From Deltaproteobacteria bacterium (lineage in GTDB: Bacteria > Desulfobacterota > Desulfobulbia > Desulfobulbales > BM004): a stretch of 6,926 nucleotides of DNA. Shown in pieces: positions 6,276 to 6,926 of the stretch. The stretch spans positions 1 to 6,926 of the forward strand of contig JAFDBU010000037.1 in the NCBI GenBank assembly GCA_019313095.1, given 5' to 3'. The position numbers and the translations under genes are program-made. Position 1 is the stretch's first letter, and the number at the start of each line of letters is the position of its first letter. The notes under the pieces are model-generated. The model was not told the DNA's origin, ran no database searches, and was given only the letters and a program-made list of their open reading frames with translations.

Positions 6276-6288
6276 AGGAGGTGATTAT
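6276..6288 (+). promoter_or_regulatory. Very strong Shine-Dalgarno site of the Hsp20 gene
   Basis: AGGAGGTGAT (6276-6285) matches the usual 3' end of 16S rRNA over ten bases. The AGGAGG core lies 7 bases before the ATG. Such a site implies high translation unless it is masked. Upstream bases 6228-6234 (TCTCTCA) can pair with 6272-6278 and would cover its first part. Confidence 0.8.
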
Positions 6289-6735
6289 ATGAACATTGTC
6301 CCGTGGAAACCATTTGGAGAACTGACAACGCTTCGGAAGGAGATGGACAGCCTCTGGGACCGGTTCTTCCCGGAGACACCTTTCCATGAAAGGTTTCTTA
6401 CCCACGAATGGCTGCCGTCAGTTGACCTGACAGAAACCAAAGACAAGCTGGTGGTCAGGGCAGAACTACCAGGCCTGGATACGAAGGATGTTGACATCAC
6501 CCTGAACGAAGATGTTCTCACCATCAGGGGTGAGAAGAAAGAAGAGAAGGAAGAAAAAGATGAGCATCGTTTCTTTGTTGAAAGGTATTGTGGTACATTT
6601 GAGCGGAAGATCAAACTGCCAACGCTTGTTAAAACAGACAAGATTGATGCGACCTTCAAGAACGGCATCCTGACCATCAATCTGCCGAAATCCGAGGAGG
6701 CCAAGAAAAAGGAAATAAAGATCAAGGTTCATTAA
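6289..6735 (+). CDS. Hsp20/alpha-crystallin family small heat-shock protein
   Basis: This 148-residue ATP-independent chaperone is predicted to bind unfolding proteins in the cytoplasm as large oligomers. The N-terminal arm MNIVPWKPFGELTTLRKEMD is typical of the bacterial Hsp20 class. The alpha-crystallin domain covers about 42-135, with VDLTETKDKLVVRAELPG (45-62), LTIRGEKK (77-84), a very charged Glu/Lys loop (82-91), ERYCGTFERKIKLP (98-111) and the signature ATFKNGILTINLPK (121-134). The C-terminal tail has the I-x-I anchor as IKI (143-145). A Cys stands where many relatives have Gly or Ser in the Y-G-x-F motif. Length and domain layout are normal. It has its own promoter-like sequence and an exceptional ribosome binding site; no partner gene is adjacent. 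Confidence 0.96.
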   Translation: MNIVPWKPFGELTTLRKEMDSLWDRFFPETPFHERFLTHEWLPSVDLTETKDKLVVRAELPGLDTKDVDITLNEDVLTIRGEKKEEKEEKDEHRFFVERYCGTFERKIKLPTLVKTDKIDATFKNGILTINLPKSEEAKKKEIKIKVH

Positions 6736-6738
6736 ATA

Positions 6739-6800
6739 CAGCGTATATCCGCTGGAATGAAAAGGGGTTGCCGGTTAGTCTAAGGCAGCCCGTTCAATTT
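6739..6800 (+). terminator. Possible terminator hairpins after the Hsp20 gene
   Basis: Two small stems follow the stop codon: CAGCG/CGCTG (6739-6754) and GGGTTGCC/GGCAGCCC (6765-6772 with 6784-6791, one G-U pair, 11-base loop). The second is followed only by a mixed T-rich stretch, not a clean U-tract, so termination here is plausible but weak. Confidence 0.4.
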
Positions 6801-6808
6801 ATATCGAA

Positions 6809-6827
6809 ATAAAAAGATCGTTTTTAT
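6809..6827. repeat. Small A/T-only hairpin
   Basis: ATAAAAA (6809-6815) pairs perfectly with TTTTTAT (6821-6827) around GATCG. The stem is A-T only and weak. The T run on the plus strand could add to termination after Hsp20. Confidence 0.35.
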
Positions 6828-6856
6828 GTTCATTTTCATTGTTGGCATATAAGACA

Positions 6857-6896
6857 ACCGATGATTGACAAACCGGGCAAGCTGTCAATTATCGGT
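6857..6896. repeat. 14-bp-arm inverted repeat near the right edge
   Basis: ACCGATGATTGACA (6857-6870) is complementary to TGTCAATTATCGGT (6883-6896) with a single G/T position, around a 12-base loop. The left arm contains TTGACA. A second inverted repeat, CGGTA/TACCG (6893-6897 with 6906-6910), uses the end of the right arm, so the two RNA stems would compete. The window ends with AGAAGGATAAA, which may be the ribosome binding site of a gene starting just outside. Confidence 0.6.
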
Positions 6897-6926
6897 AGTA
6901 TCGTATACCGACAAAAGAAGGATAAA

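Larger units (their letters stand above)
5948..6288. other. 341-bp divergent intergenic region (cytochrome / Hsp20)
   Basis: It contains no credible gene. The left part, upstream of the cytochrome, has a nested inverted repeat (5984-6022) and a related palindrome (6072-6081). The right part holds the predicted Hsp20 promoter (6154-6182) and a leader of about 100 bases with two possible stems. No clear -35/-10 pair was found for the cytochrome on the minus strand. Confidence 0.6.

Noticed and set aside
6285..6725. A 146-codon minus-strand frame opposite the Hsp20 gene
   Set aside because: It mirrors an unmistakable Hsp20 gene, and its Ser/Phe-rich sequence is the expected antisense of a Glu/Lys-rich protein.

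Overview
This window looks like chromosomal DNA of a Gram-negative bacterium. It encodes two exported envelope proteins (a lipoprotein and an eight-strand-type outer-membrane barrel ending in Phe), a periplasmic c-type cytochrome, and a proton-translocating transhydrogenase of the three-gene type. The cytochrome's C-terminal pattern and the mix of genes suggest an anaerobic or respiratory Desulfobacterota-like organism (Desulfobulbales would fit). That placement is inference from protein style only, since no marker gene is present.

Layout, left to right. (1) Positions 3-191 (+) are the last 62 codons of an IS1595/ISXO2-type transposase running in from outside the window, followed by AT-rich DNA. 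(2) A perfect 18-bp stem hairpin with A and T tracts (293-333) is a bidirectional terminator separating the mobile-element side from the pnt operon. (3) Positions 363-3177 (-) are pntAA-pntAB-pntB, overlapping or nearly overlapping at each junction, encoding NAD(P) transhydrogenase. (4) A 306-bp AT-rich gap (3178-3483) has several hairpins, one of them terminator-like for the minus strand. (5) Positions 3484-5376 (-) are a two-gene envelope cassette: a lipoprotein with four tandem bacterial Ig-like domains, then a small outer-membrane beta-barrel. (6) A terminator (5580-5610) and a small monoheme cytochrome c gene (5636-5947, -) follow. (7) A 341-bp divergent intergenic region contains nested inverted repeats on the cytochrome side and a sigma70-like promoter with a structured leader on the other side. 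(8) Positions 6289-6735 (+) encode an Hsp20 small heat-shock protein. (9) The right edge has no gene, but carries a 14-bp-arm inverted repeat and a possible ribosome binding site at the very end, as if a gene begins just outside.

How the genes work together: the three Pnt proteins form one membrane complex that uses the proton-motive force to move hydride from NADH to NADP+. The lipoprotein and barrel are probably co-transcribed and both go to the envelope. The cytochrome and Hsp20 are separate transcription units reading away from each other. I see no CRISPR array, rRNA or tRNA, and no clear undescribed multi-gene system. The most interesting leads are the structured intergenic regions and the Ig-lipoprotein/barrel pair.
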